Assembly (NCBI RefSeq): GCF_014805685.1
Contig: NC_060885.1
Coordinates: 33,033,632-33,097,631, forward strand
From: Silurus meridionalis
Lineage: Eukaryota > Chordata > Actinopteri > Siluriformes > Siluridae
Length of the DNA: 64,000 nucleotides
Reading direction: 5' to 3'
Shown: positions 50,819-60,603 of the stretch, piece after piece
Numbering within the stretch: position 1 is the stretch's first letter
Layout of the letters: each line of letters starts with the position of its first letter
Notes under the pieces: model-generated
What the model was told of the DNA's origin: nothing
What the model saw: the letters and a program-made list of their open reading frames with translations, nothing else
The model's database searches: none
Translations under genes and position numbers: made by a program

Positions 50819-53800
50819 GGGGGCGTTTACACATCACTTTTCATCATATCAAAAGTCGTTGAGTTTGATAATAGGCGAAAAAATAGGACAATCAAATTTT
50901 AATAAAGAAAAAGGGAACGCTGGGACCAAACTGTGGCGTGTACTCTAGCCTCATTACTGAATACTCCAGCTGAGTCATCATGTTCAGAAAATCTGATTAG
51001 CGTCGTTACCTGTACTTCAACATGGGTGAGCTTTCGCGTCTGCTCGGCCGTGTGATTCAGGATGTTGGTGCCGATCTCGATCATGGCTGCTGCATGGTGC
51101 TGAACGGTGTCCTGCTGGAGTTGGACCAGGTCTTGCTTCAGCTTTTCTTGGATGTAACTCTCCAGCTGTGAACGGTAGCAGATGCAGGATGTGTGGTTAA
51201 ATTTTTATTTATTTATTTATTTTTCCCCCAGCTGTTCATTTCACGAATTGGACCTCAAACTACTGCAATTCCAACCCTTTGTAAAATCTTCAATTTGCAT
51301 ATAGCAGATTTCAACAAAAACTGAATTCTGAAGACTTTTAAGTTACGATTGTTTTTACTTATCGTTTATTTCAAGAATAATGAATACACACAATTATTGA
51401 ACAATTTTAGCCACTTTTCGCCACCACGCCCTTTCCGGTGATGGTCTCTGTAACATGCCCTCTTAAGTAAATTTAGAATAAAGCAACTAACTAAAAGTTA
51501 CAAAGTTTTATACTTTTATACTTTTTAAACCCCCTATAAAAAAAATCTTGAGATAACAGGACATGAGTAACATTCACTAAGGATTATGTCAAGTCTGGTC
51601 AGATGTTTTATAGCTATATTACAGACTCGGAGCTCATTGATGAGTTTTAAATGGAACTTGTCATAACAAGGTCATAACCCCTTTCAAGTAGACCCCGAAG
51701 GGCTAAATGTATCTAGACTTTCCAAATACATAATAGTCCAAGCCTTAGAGAAATATGTTCTCTTGGCAGGCATTTGGACTGGTGGAAGCCAAATTTCTTC
51801 AGCTTGTTAAAGCTTTTGCTGTAAACTTCATAAGCCGTTGCTGTTCGCACAGGTGGTCTTGTTAGCACGAGCGTCTGAAGACGGGTTGTGGTTAACCATA
51901 AATATTAAAAAAACATTGCTTTGGGGGAAAACGGTGCTGAAATTCAATCCCTTATCAAGCGTGTTGTTATGAGTGCTGTCTGAGAGCAAAATAAATAGCC
52001 GAGTATGGGATAAAATGCAATGCCTGGGTCGCCCCTGTCTATCAAAGAAACGCCAGCTAGTCATGAGCTAGAGCTCGTGTATGCAGAAGAGGGCAGACGG
52101 CGCTTTCTTTTGACTCCGCCCTGCGACGCAGCATGAGAAAGAGTATCATAATGACATAGAAGTTGCCTTTCGGTGTATGAAAAAGCATGTGTCTGCCTCG
52201 TCCGTAGGTATTATAGGAATTAGCAAGAATAAATCGTAGAGAAAATGTGTATGTTTGGAAGTAACGTTTATAAAATCATGTTGGATAAAAGCGAGAAAGC
52301 ATGTTAGGAAGTTCCACATGGTGCTGAATTCTGAATTGTTGTTGTTGAGTGTCACCACTAATGCATGAATATAATTTTCTAAAATACGTCTTTTTATTTG
52401 GCGAGTAAGTGATGTGTTTTTCACCTCACAACAGGGTACTATTTTAATATAAAAAAACAACCTCTCAGTTAAGTGTTTTTCCTGAGCCGTGAAATAAACC
52501 AACAACAAATGAATCAAAACACGTTTGTTTGCGCCCCCGTTGGAATCGCTGCGTGTCGAGCTCTCAATCAGTCCTTGCGCTTTTTCCTGCATGGAGTTCC
52601 TGAACAGCAGAGAGACCGGCACTCGAACAAACAGGATGAGCACGAGTGACCAGTTGCATCCTCAATGAAAACATTTTAATAACGTGACTGAAGGGAGGAA
52701 GAAAACATCATCGTGGCTTTCGCTGTTTACTGCAAAATGTTTTCCTAGAGTTTATCTGCTTCAGTGCTATTCCGGAAAACTTGTACTATTGCGGTTAGGG
52801 ATATATTTAACTTTTCCTCGCCGATGCCAAATGTGACAACTTTGATAATCCGCTTTAATTTTTGTTTGTCTTCCTCTCTGCCGTTCGAGTGTCTGTGTTG
52901 GCCGGACGTTTCACTGACATCTGACGGTCTAATCAGTTATCGGATTTCCATTAGGAAACCTTATTTGTCCTGTCTATTTACATCAAAAACTATAAACTGA
53001 CAGGACATGATGGCGTCATTTCACGTTAGAGTCACGTCCTGGCTGCTAATGAAGCAAATATGCCAAACGTGAGAATTCTGTAGAATGACCTTATGACACT
53101 CTGGGGTCTGATGGGCTTTCCTCTGACCTTCGCTTGTAGACCTCAAGTGCCACTTGGAGGAAGAGCCTTTCCTCTGACTGCACAGACAATTCCATGTAAT
53201 GTCAGACTTTGACAGTCAGAACGGAAACCGTGCCATAAAATCTGTGTATTATTTTTTTTTTATGACCCACTACGAGCTTCGCACAGTAGCGTTGTGCTGG
53301 AACGTAACTCTGATATTCAAGGAGAAAGGTCTCTGAGTATCTGAGAGCGTTTTTGGCAAGCAGAAGAAACTCCGTTTGCCCCGGGATTATGCACCTGACT
53401 CACGGGTATATTTTCAGAACATCCTGTGTTTTACCATAAACGAAGCATTGCACTGTACACAATGAACTTTTTCCTCCTTTTGTATTTTCTCTATTCTTAC
53501 GCCGATTTCTATAACACACTTTTTTTCTTATCTATACATACACTTCATAATCAAGCAAACACACTGTTTTTTTTCAGATTGTATTCGTTTTGAGCTTGTT
53601 TGACTGAATGGATTGGATTTAATCCAAACCAAAGAATCTTTTTTTTTAATTATTATTATTCATATTTACAAAAATTATTAAAGCAAAACAACTTTTTTGA
53701 CTACAGAAAGTTGAGATTCTCCGTTGATTACCGCTGTTCTGGCGAACCCAACTTTTACTGACCTAGTTAGCGGAAATATTATTTTTGTTTTATTTTTTTT

Positions 53801-56800
53801 CCTCATACACAAAACGTGGGTAGGTTGAGTGTATGTTTTTGACATTAACTATGCTGTTTCTTGGTTTGCATTACACTTCTTTCATGTTTTGGGCATATAG
53901 AAAGAAAACTAACACTTACAGCAAAAAAGTTTATGAGAAAACGTCCACATGCACCTGTGCTGTTCTGGTTTTATAATTATGGATGTCAATTTTAGAACTT
54001 TCAAAGTCTTCCTTCTTAACATCGTGTAAACTATGAACACTGAAATTGTACCTTGAGCAGCCACTGAGTGTTGTTCTCTATGGTGTTCTCCAACTGCTCC
54101 AGCCTCTGTAGCGACTCCTCGTATTCATCCGCGTCGTCTTTTTGCACCTGGTTGCCATAGCTACCTGGAGGGCATGCCTCCTGCTCGGGCAGCAAAAACG
54201 TGTAGCTGCACGGCCCGTTCTGAATCTGATATGACCTCTTGCCGGCTACAAACCCTTCCCCGAATGCCAAAAAGAAGCTTAAAATGAAGATCCCAGCTTT
54301 CAGCATCCTGCTTCTTCTTTTTCTTTTTTTTTTTTAATGTAGCAGTTGCCTTTCACGTCCCCACGTGTCAAATTCTCTGCAGCTTAAATGCTGTTGCACC
54401 AGTGCCCCTGTTCAGAATTCTCTCAGTGCCCCTTGTGAGCTTCATTTATAATGAAAGGCAGGAGGTGGAGACAAATATCAGCATGCTGCAGTGGTATAAG
54501 CGTCACTCAGCAGCTCCCAATCTTCAGCACTCTTGCGCACACTCTGGGTCCTGCATGAACCTCTATGCTCCTCTGACTGCAGGACTCGAGAAGCTTAAGC
54601 CCTCCTTCTTAGACAGGAGCAGGGGATGCTAATTAAACACTTCCCGTCGGATGGTCCCTTTCGGCTGCCTCCTCTGCTCCAGAGAAAGTCTGTTCAGACT
54701 GGCGGGAGAGGGACCAGGAGCTACAATGCCAGGATTAACGTTTTTCTTTGAGTTGGCTACTTAGAAAAAGCCCTTCAGGAGGCAGCTCTTGTTTCTCAAA
54801 CATTAGAGCATGAACTTTTTAACCCTCTAAACCTCCTTCCTACTTAGAGTAAAAATAATAAATGTGCAAAAGAACTTTTTTTTTCTCAATCTCAAAAAAG
54901 CACCAGCCTTCATTTCCTGTCTGGCCTGTCATATCTGAAAGACGTTTCCGAGCAGTGTAGACGCGAGCATCTTGGAACGGGTTCAGGAGTCATAAATAAA
55001 GCTTGTGTCATCTTAAAATTCCTGATCTCTATTCATGCCACAGTGCAAAATATTCAACCCGAGTTCTCATAGATGTCACTGGAGATACTTCCGGTTGTAA
55101 ATCATGTCTTTGGTGCAGTTTAATTGCGATGGTTTGTCCTGAAGATGTTCTATTCCACTTGTACTACTGCACTACTAACGTTGCTTGTTAAAGCACAGTG
55201 TTTTGCTTCGTCATAGTTTTTATATTTGCTACACGGTGAGGACTTTCCTATGTCGGAAAACTGACACCATAGAATTCTTCCAAAAATGCGAAATGAACAT
55301 CTTCTGAAAGAAAACTTTACTGTATCTATGATTTGTGTGTTTAAATCTGTCTCGTGGCCCGTCCACCATGTAAAGTTCATATAAAAGCCAGAAGAGCTCA
55401 AGAAAATGAGCAAATAAGTTGCATGCTAATTAAATGTTAAGTTGCATTGAAGGAGCTGGATGTATATTATATATTTTTTAAATAGCAAGTGAATACACAG
55501 TTCCTTTCAATTCCCAGTGACGACACGTCACCAATGAAGCCAGTGTGACGGATACGGAAAGCAGGTGCCGTGGTGAGGAAATCGTTCCGCTCAGAGGATG
55601 TTTTGTCCTTAACCTCGTGGGGGTCTCTTCAGAACAGACATCAGTGATGTTCGCCTGTGGCTTTTTAATCGTCATTTCCACGTCAACACCTGAGAGAACA
55701 TTTTTTCTGTAATCCACGTCAGATCTTTTGTGTGTTTTTCTGTGATCCACTCGATCCACGTCAGAACGTTTGAGAACTTTTTGTACTTGTGTATGACATG
55801 CTCATGTGATATTTTTCAGCTTATTTCAAAGCAAGGGTTTATACTAACACACAACGCAATTGGAAATGATTCCAATTGGAAAAAATGTTTTGCTGGAAGT
55901 GCCGATGAAGAATGCCGGGTTGTCGCAGAGACGCACATGTTGCAGCTCAGGTGCTCGCTCTGAATCGTCTTCCTGCGACGCGTGCGTGGGAGGCTCGTGT
56001 TTGCTTCGGGTCCCGTTTCATGTCGAAAGGAAGCTGGAAGCTGAGGAAGGAAGTGACCCAATGTCCTCCTTTTTTCTTAAAGAGTTTACAACATTACATT
56101 TTCTGTTCATTTATTCCGGATGAGGGAATTCGTGATTGTAGGGTGTTGGTTAAGGGGGGGGGATCAGGAATCTATTCTAGATTTTTTCCTGTTTATGTGA
56201 ATGAAGACTTGGTGTCACTTATATATACATTAGTCATGTATTCAGCTGGCCTTTGCGTCTGATCTCATGTTTCTTAAATAAAGGGTTTGCTATAAACCGA
56301 TAAAAAAAGAAGGGAAGGATGAATAGGAAACGGATCTTACTGTCCTTGGTGTAGCAACAGATATTTATATAGATGTTTTAAAAGATTTAGAAGTTTTTAT
56401 ACTGTTCCAACACCATAAAAGATGTCAAACCTAAAGTTTAAAAATAGCAGCCAGCCAGCCTAAATTCCACAGCCTTTTAAAATGGCGCTGGTGTGTTTGC
56501 TAAGCAGAGCAGATTGTCCCTTTCAGCCGTGCTGCTGACCCATGATGGTCATGGTGCACATCCCGAATGCCCTCGGCGGCCGCTTGAATGCCAGCTCAAG
56601 CTGTCTGCGAGCATTCACAGCCCTCGAACTGGAGCCAGGGGAGCACAAACGAGGCGCATACGATGCCATTGTGCGAGATCTTTGATGTATTACCCCCCGT
56701 TTCAGATGCAAAAACCCGAGGACCTCTGTCCTGCACACACAGGCAGCACAATGCAGTTCCCGTCATGCAACGTGCGATATGCAAAGTCTATTTAGTTTCA

Positions 56801-58491
56801 GAGTTTAAGTTAGTAAATTGTTGTCATTACTGTGAAAGAGTGGCTTTGTGCTCACGTCTAAAACTGAGCTTTGCCTTTTGTTTTCGAGATTTTTTTTCCT
56901 CTTTCTCTCAAATGACGGCTTTAGCAAAGCGGTTAGAGATAAAACAACACCGAAAGAGCACCCTGTTGAGTTTTATCTTTCGTGATTTCGAGTGTTTTCC
57001 GGAATGTAGAAGTAGTGGCAAAACTAGTGCTATAGCGCCTAAACCCTTATCATCTGTGACTGTTGGCACACCTGAACAAATATTGTGACAGTCTGTGCGT
57101 TTGTGAGTGCTTGTAATTCATTAGTGTGTGTGTTGCACTCCGCAGGCTTTGATTTAAAGCTGTGTTCGGATCAATTCAAACTTGGGCCTCTTTTTCCTTT
57201 CCTACGGTTTTAGTACTTTTTACTGGAAGGAAACAAAGCAATTCTTGTGGATTGTATATTTGACTCGAGGTGAATTGCTTAAAGCAAGGTTTTTTTTTTT
57301 TTTTTTAAATCTGAGTATCTGTATTCAGATTTAAATGTGAGTGTGGTTTAGACCAGAAATAATGTTTTGGAATCCAGACCACCTTCTGATCCATCATCTG
57401 TGCCTGTGTCTGGATGCTCAGATGCCTGAATGGGTAAAAAAAAAAAAATCTCAGTATCCAAAATGCAGTGTATAGTCTTTCCTGCAGACACCAGTTGATC
57501 ACGAGGGGTCTCAAAGTTTCGAGACTCACTCTGTTTACAAGAAAGCACTATTTATCTACGTTTACACGCTATCAAAAATAGTCCACGCGCACATTAATAC
57601 AGTGCTTCCAGCATTCCTGCCACTTCTGGAATGCGTCCTAGAAGTCAAGCACCAGTCACGCAGCTCCGGATGTACACAGGAACATGTCATTTGGCATACT
57701 GACTTATGAAGGTCTGTGCTCCCTGTGACTGCGCGTGCAGCCGTGTGCTGCCACCTGTTGGCGCGTTACAAAATTAATTTTTATTTTTATACCACCTTGT
57801 ATTGAGTAAAGACCAGGAGCAGCCCCTTAGTAATGACTAAAGGGTTTTGCACGTTGTCAAGTGACTTTATATTGCTTAAAGAAAAAAGGGGGTTGGTTTT
57901 TGAAATGTTTTTTTGCTGAGAGTCCAATTCTGAAGCTTCTTGCCAGTAAAGTGTGCATGAGATAGAAGTTTAGCTCTGTAGACTATAAGTAAGGCAATGT
58001 TGAGTATTTTTGTTCGACATGGTTATGACTGTATTTAATTGCAATTGCTAATTTCCTCTACCCTGTTTCCTGCAGATCTGTCGGTTACAGCAGCATCTTT
58101 CGGCTGGAGAGCATCAGCAGGATCTGTTCCGTGAGCAACCACTTATATTCGTGTCTTCGGTGTCTCAGCCTCCATGCCACAGTCTCACAGAGCTCATCCA
58201 GCTGTGTGGGGGCTCCGTGTGCAGGAGCGTTCGCCAGGCCAGCATCTGCATCGGGGAATACAGGGGGAAAAAGCCTGAAGGAACCAGGTGCCTGTCAGAA
58301 CAATGGATTTTAGGTAAGATGACTTACTGCAAATCTGTATGATTATGTTCCCGATGTATAAAAATCTAAAACAGATGTGTCGAATGTGTGTTCTCGGGAG
58401 TTTTTTTTTTTAACTTTTTTTTTTATTTTTTTGGCCAGATTGTGTGACTCATCATGTGCTGCTCCCATACGATAACTACGTTCTTGAGTAA
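32697..58491 (+). CDS. mcph1: microcephalin (Mcph1), 14 coding exons, complete
   Basis: Microcephalin is a nuclear/centrosomal BRCT protein that restrains premature chromosome condensation through condensin II and takes part in DNA-damage signalling (family knowledge). Coding exons: 32697-32733, 32913-33004, 33105-33223, 34391-34478, 34588-34690, 34923-35060, 35200-35286, 35809-36717, 37122-37225, 42114-42151, 42438-42600, 43327-43404, 58076-58313, 58439-58491. They sum to 2247 nt, or 748 aa plus TAA; human is 835 aa. All introns are GT-AG except intron 5, which reads as GC-AG. An N-terminal BRCT covers about residues 12-95, a low-complexity middle is carried mainly by exon 8 (about 222-524), and tandem BRCTs cover about 560-655 and 665-748. 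The start ATG has G at -3 and G at +4. Intron 12 (14.7 kb) contains the whole antisense angpt2 gene. Exon boundaries are inferred without transcripts, so a terminal or alternative exon could be missed. Confidence 0.95.
34187..34233. repeat. mcph1: (AC)n microsatellite in mcph1 intron 3
   Basis: About 47 bp of pure AC, roughly 160 bp before exon 4. Confidence 0.95.
34588..34690 (+). CDS. mcph1: mcph1 exon 5, ending at a probable GC donor
   Basis: The exon begins HRCMQPRD, matching the human KCMQPKD block. The next exon (34923-35060, ...[15 protein letters not shown]...) needs a phase-1 join. The nearest GT after the conserved block, at 34687, gives phase 0 and breaks the frame. Ending at 34690, before GCAAG, gives phase 1 and a continuous ...[12 protein letters not shown]... 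product. I therefore call a GC-AG intron (34691-34922). Confidence 0.75.
35367..35721. mobile_element. 355-bp Tc1-type non-autonomous element in mcph1 intron 7
   Basis: The ends CACTGTATTGCCAAAAG and complement CACTATATGGACAAAAG are inverted repeats, bordered on each side by TA (35365-35366, 35722-35723), the Tc1/mariner target site. It fills most of the 522-bp intron between exons 7 and 8. Confidence 0.75.
35809..36717 (+). CDS. mcph1: mcph1 exon 8: large disordered central region
   Basis: This 909-nt exon codes for about 303 residues rich in Ser, Lys, Arg and Glu with no folded domain, like the large central exon of mammalian MCPH1. It opens with the acidic run DEEEESSN and closes at TTGGAAA before GTAAGG, phase 1. 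An open frame carries past the donor to 36752, but those last 12 residues are intronic. A short motif SVFEDYF at residues 406-412 resembles the human SYDDYF segment reported to dock on condensin II. Basic KKLRRR-type clusters near the end could be nuclear localisation signals (inference). Confidence 0.92.
37226..42113 (+). other. mcph1: mcph1 intron 9 (4.9 kb)
   Basis: It contains the antisense SINE at 38741-38913, long T-runs (38714-38736, 39770-39788) and otherwise unrecognised sequence. The 96-codon frame at 39466 and the 158-codon frame at 41542 show no domain or splice context and are not called genes. Confidence 0.6.
38741..38913 (-). mobile_element. tRNA-derived SINE, antisense, in mcph1 intron 9
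   Basis: A long T-run precedes TACATTACAATACAGTGAAA, AGGGGCCTTGTTCAAGGGC and TTGAACTCCCGAACTTCTTA, the complement of a SINE with box B near 38870. The A-tail appears as T20 or more on this strand. Confidence 0.7.
42114..43404 (+). CDS. mcph1: mcph1 exons 10-12: second BRCT domain
   Basis: Exons 42114-42151, 42438-42600 and 43327-43404 encode about residues 560-652. They include [14 protein letters not shown], the GGFTVV strand, ESTTHVVSG, the strongly conserved [20 protein letters not shown] and [12 protein letters not shown]. These match the human C-terminal tandem BRCT almost block for block. In human the tandem BRCT reads phosphoserine in gamma-H2AX (family knowledge). The following donor opens the 14.7-kb intron that hosts angpt2. 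Confidence 0.94.
42848..43062 (-). repeat. dispersed teleost repeat (copy E, antisense, diverged) in mcph1 intron 11
   Basis: On the plus strand it reads GATGAGGATGGGTTTCC, GGGGAGTTTTTCCTTGCCAC, AAAGCTGCATTGAGACAATG and GTGCTATACAAATAAA, the complement of the other copies. It is more diverged than copies B-D. Confidence 0.75.
43072..43122 (-). repeat. short antisense SINE fragment
   Basis: AAGGGCCTTGCTCAGGGGCC and ATTAGAGGCATCTTAGTGGT match the same SINE family as the fragments at 11621 and 38741. Confidence 0.5.
44520..45658 (-). other. angpt2: probable angpt2 3' UTR and downstream AT-rich DNA
   Basis: This AT-rich stretch follows the angpt2 stop codon. Several minus-strand AATAAA hexamers are present (for example at 44618-44623), so the cleavage site cannot be fixed. 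No coding exon of either gene is seen here. Confidence 0.4.
45659..49356 (-). CDS. angpt2: angpt2 exons 5-9: fibrinogen-like receptor-binding domain
   Basis: Exons 49232-49356, 48610-48711, 48327-48493, 46826-46956 and 45659-45819 encode about residues 256-483. Blocks seen include [66 protein letters not shown] and [15 protein letters not shown]. The 102, 167 and 131 nt internal exons follow the usual angiopoietin exon structure. Residues 448-450 are QQG, where human Ang1 has TAG and human Ang2 has PQR (recalled). Confidence 0.95.
45659..54306 (-). CDS. angpt2: angiopoietin-2 (Angpt2), 9 coding exons, complete
   Basis: This is a secreted ligand of the endothelial receptor Tie2 that acts in vessel remodelling and lymphatic growth (family knowledge). 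Exons in transcript order: 54052-54306, 51010-51165, 50237-50358, 49636-49868, 49232-49356, 48610-48711, 48327-48493, 46826-46956, 45659-45819. They total 1452 nt, or 483 aa plus TGA; human is 496. All junctions are GT-AG and in phase. A hydrophobic signal peptide covers about residues 1-21, followed by the CSYTFLLPE block, a coiled coil at about 65-255 (Glu, Gln and Leu rich) and a fibrinogen-like domain from about 268 to the end. Sequons at N78, N122 and N140 match human ones. D416, D418, C420 and C422 form the calcium-site motif. The gene sits antisense in mcph1 intron 12. Angpt1 is the alternative; synteny and the [14 protein letters not shown] ending favour Angpt2. Confidence 0.96.
48271..48306. 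repeat. angpt2: (AAT)n microsatellite in angpt2 intron 7
   Basis: A 36-bp trinucleotide run, 21 bp past the exon 7 splice donor on the minus strand. Confidence 0.95.
49984..50070. mobile_element. Tc1-type element fragment in angpt2 intron 3
   Basis: TTTTGTGGTAACAGATTGAG and AAGTCAGGTGTCCCAATGCT match the right-hand end of the element at 35367-35721. It ends in CATATAGTG with no left half. Confidence 0.6.
50770..50812. repeat. angpt2: (TG)n microsatellite in angpt2 intron 2
   Basis: Pure dinucleotide run of about 43 bp, antisense (CA)n relative to angpt2. Confidence 0.95.
51166..54051 (-). other. angpt2: angpt2 intron 1 (2.9 kb)
   Basis: Joins the signal-peptide exon to the coiled-coil exons with a GTACAA donor and CACAG acceptor. 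A TTTA run lies at about 51205-51222. The 165-codon minus-strand frame at 52146-52643 has no recognised homology and lies wholly in the intron. Confidence 0.6.
54052..54306 (-). CDS. angpt2: angpt2 exon 1: signal peptide and N-terminal clustering region
   Basis: The exon encodes 85 residues. It starts [18 protein letters not shown], a typical cleaved signal sequence, continues with [15 protein letters not shown], where the cysteines support multimerisation in the family, and ends NNTQWLLK before a GTACAA donor. The ATG has A at -3. The first-exon end at NTQWL[LM]K matches human ANGPT2. Confidence 0.93.
54444..54450 (-). promoter_or_regulatory. angpt2: possible angpt2 TATA box
   Basis: TATAAAT on the minus strand lies about 140 nt before the angpt2 ATG. 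A start site roughly 30 nt downstream would leave a 5' UTR of about 110 nt. There is no transcript support, and such motifs occur by chance in AT-rich DNA. Confidence 0.3.
54451..58075. other. mcph1 intron 12, portion upstream of angpt2
   Basis: This 3.6-kb stretch sits between the angpt2 promoter side and mcph1 exon 13. It may hold angpt2 control elements, but apart from the repeat at 57636-57805 I recognise nothing. Frames near 55860-56260 and 56493-57088 have no domain. Confidence 0.4.
57636..57805. repeat. dispersed repeat, copy 2 (mariner-like end?)
   Basis: AAGCACCAGTCACGCAG, GGCATACTGACTTATGAAGG and CGTGTGCTGCCACCTGTTGG match the copy at 7888. It lies in mcph1 intron 12, about 270 bp before exon 13. 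Confidence 0.5.
58076..58491 (+). CDS. mcph1: mcph1 exons 13-14: third BRCT domain and stop
   Basis: Exon 13 (58076-58313) encodes [11 protein letters not shown]..., the LIQLCGGSV strand, [14 protein letters not shown] and LSEQWIL. Exon 14 (58439-58491) completes the domain with [17 protein letters not shown] and TAA at 58489-58491. Both match the human C-terminus. They lie beyond the nested angpt2 gene, so a full-length Mcph1 message must splice across it. An mRNA ending in intron 12 would lose this BRCT. Confidence 0.93.
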
Positions 58492-58608
58492 AGAGAGAGT
58501 TTCGACAGTGAGGACATTTTCCTGTTATTGGAAAACAAAATTTTGTATTATATATGAGTACTTTATGTATATGTTTCTTGTATTTTACTGTGCATTTAGA
58601 TTCTGTTT

Positions 58609-58627
58609 AATAAATGTCTTAAATAAA
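58609..58627 (+). promoter_or_regulatory. mcph1: mcph1 polyadenylation signals
   Basis: Two AATAAA hexamers (58609-58614 and 58622-58627) lie 118-136 nt after the stop codon and would give a short 3' UTR. A 22-bp minisatellite starts about 35 nt further on. Confidence 0.6.
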
Positions 58628-58660
58628 ACAAGTCATGATGTGGGTTCAGGAATGGTTTGG

Positions 58661-58747
58661 ATTCATTAATTCTTATTGTTCTTATTCATTATTCTTATTG
58701 TTCTTATTCATTATTCTTATTGTTCTTATTCATTATTCTTATTGTTC
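58661..58747. repeat. 22-bp minisatellite just past mcph1
   Basis: About 3.5 copies of CTTATTCATTATTCTTATTG plus TT lie directly after the mcph1 polyadenylation signals. Confidence 0.9.
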
Positions 58748-59309
58748 AATGTTTTTTGTTACAGTAATAATGTTTATTGATCAAAGTATTTCATTTCAGG
58801 TAAATGGACCTAGAAAATGCTATAAATGTAAATATAATGCGTGTGCTGTAAATATAAAGTACTGTGCCCATACTAAGGCTATATAATCCAACCTACTGAC
58901 TATTTTATTTATTTATTTTTTAATGAGCCTAGCAACAAATCACTTAGCACCACTGTTCCAAACAACCAACGCTGTTATTTACCAGCAATCACACACTGGG
59001 TAGCATTGTTTTCCAGCGACCAATCACTGATCTGCGTCGTTACCTTCATTATTACGTCTTGGGGGGCAGCGTCAGATTCATTTTGTTAAAAGTCTGTTTA
59101 ATATAAATAAATAAATGATAAATCATTACAGAAATATAAATAAAATCCAGCTTATTGTTGTCTATTTAATATCATTAATGATGGCTTTCAAATATGTTGG
59201 TATCGATTTTAATAACTGATGATGTGGGGCCTTGGAGGTACTTGTTATCTGACCGAAAAGAAATGAAGTGGTTTTGCCCATCCCTAGTTGACCTTCCCTC
59301 CATTCTGTT

Positions 59310-59358
<49 letters not shown>

Positions 59359-60603
59359 CTATTTAGTACTAATGTGATACTTGTATGTTCCAGCTGAATA
59401 AGACGATGTAAATGGATGGATGGATGGATGGATGACTGACATCTCATGACCTTCACCTTTTCACCCTCTGCATTAATACGTTAATATGGGGTTTAAGCTG
59501 CAGCCCAGACCAGTCGGTTTCCTTTCACGTGTTTGCTGTGGATTCGAAAAAAGGGGCGTGTCTTTGGTTGAATCCCAAATGCCTTCCTGCTTTATACACA
59601 AGTACACAACATACAAAACGTTCACAAAAAGTTCTTCATTTACGTTCATGCTGTCATTAACAGGCCTGTGTAGAAGTATGAATTTAGACCTTCACTCTAA
59701 GAGTGTGTGTAATCTTTTATCCGCTTTATTCTAGAGTAAGAAATCACGGCTAGTGCACCCTAGGTGTTGAGTGTTGAAACATTTGGAACACAGCCCTTAC
59801 CGTAACAACTAGTCCACCAAGAGCAAGCGCTTCCACCAATCAGCGAGCGCGATACTACCGAGTCGTTGACGTCAGAGTGCAATATGGAGTGTAGCGTGAC
59901 TTTGGTAAAGGGAGAGTAGACAAATAGATTTGTACGATTATTTTTTTCTGACACAAAAAACTAGTGTGCGCATGAGTATATCGACCTCTAAAGCGACATC
60001 CTCTGGTGTTATTCAGACATCCTGCTTTTTGAGTTTCGAGCTCGACTCGGTAGCTTTTACGTTAGCGCCTCTCCCTAGGAGAAACTGATATGCGAGTCTA
60101 TACCTGATTTTACGGTAAATATCAAACACGGATAAGTAGAAATTTTAGAGGTGGCAATTGTTTTTTAAAGGTGTAATTGCATCGTTGGACACATCTAAAT
60201 ATAAGCATTTTGCTGTTATGAAATGTTTAGTGAATCTATAGTGATTAATATTAATAACAGAGTGTGGGTGAACTTTCCAAGCGTCCATCAAAAGCAACCT
60301 TGTGATTACCGTAAAACTTGCTATAGAGTCGCACTGCAGCAGGTTTGACAGGCGCATGCCTCTGCACTGAGCGTCTGGCGTGTCCACTTTGTGTCATATA
60401 TTTTAGTAATATATATATTTTTATATTACACCATGACAGCTGAAACTTTGTACGTTTCTGAACAGCGTGTGAACCAATCTGGTTGTAGCAGGTGAAAGCT
60501 CCAGTTTCCGGACACTGTGTAAAGCCTCTCTGCGCCTTTTGCATCCAGGGGATTCGTCTGGACTCTACGACTTGTGTTGCATATTTATTTGTGCGTGTTA
60601 AAC
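58748..60603. other. mcph1-agpat5 intergenic DNA and agpat5 promoter side
   Basis: No coding exon is seen here. The last 250 bases before the agpat5 ATG are richer in GC than the surroundings, and the agpat5 5' UTR probably falls there. No TATA box was identified. Confidence 0.5.
59314..59358. repeat. (CT)n/(CA)n microsatellite between mcph1 and agpat5
   Basis: A CT run passing into a short CA run. A small GGAT cluster lies at about 59413-59433. Confidence 0.95.

Noticed and set aside
52146..52643. 165-codon minus-strand frame in angpt2 intron 1
   Set aside because: No homology recognised, and it lies within a well-defined intron on the same strand.
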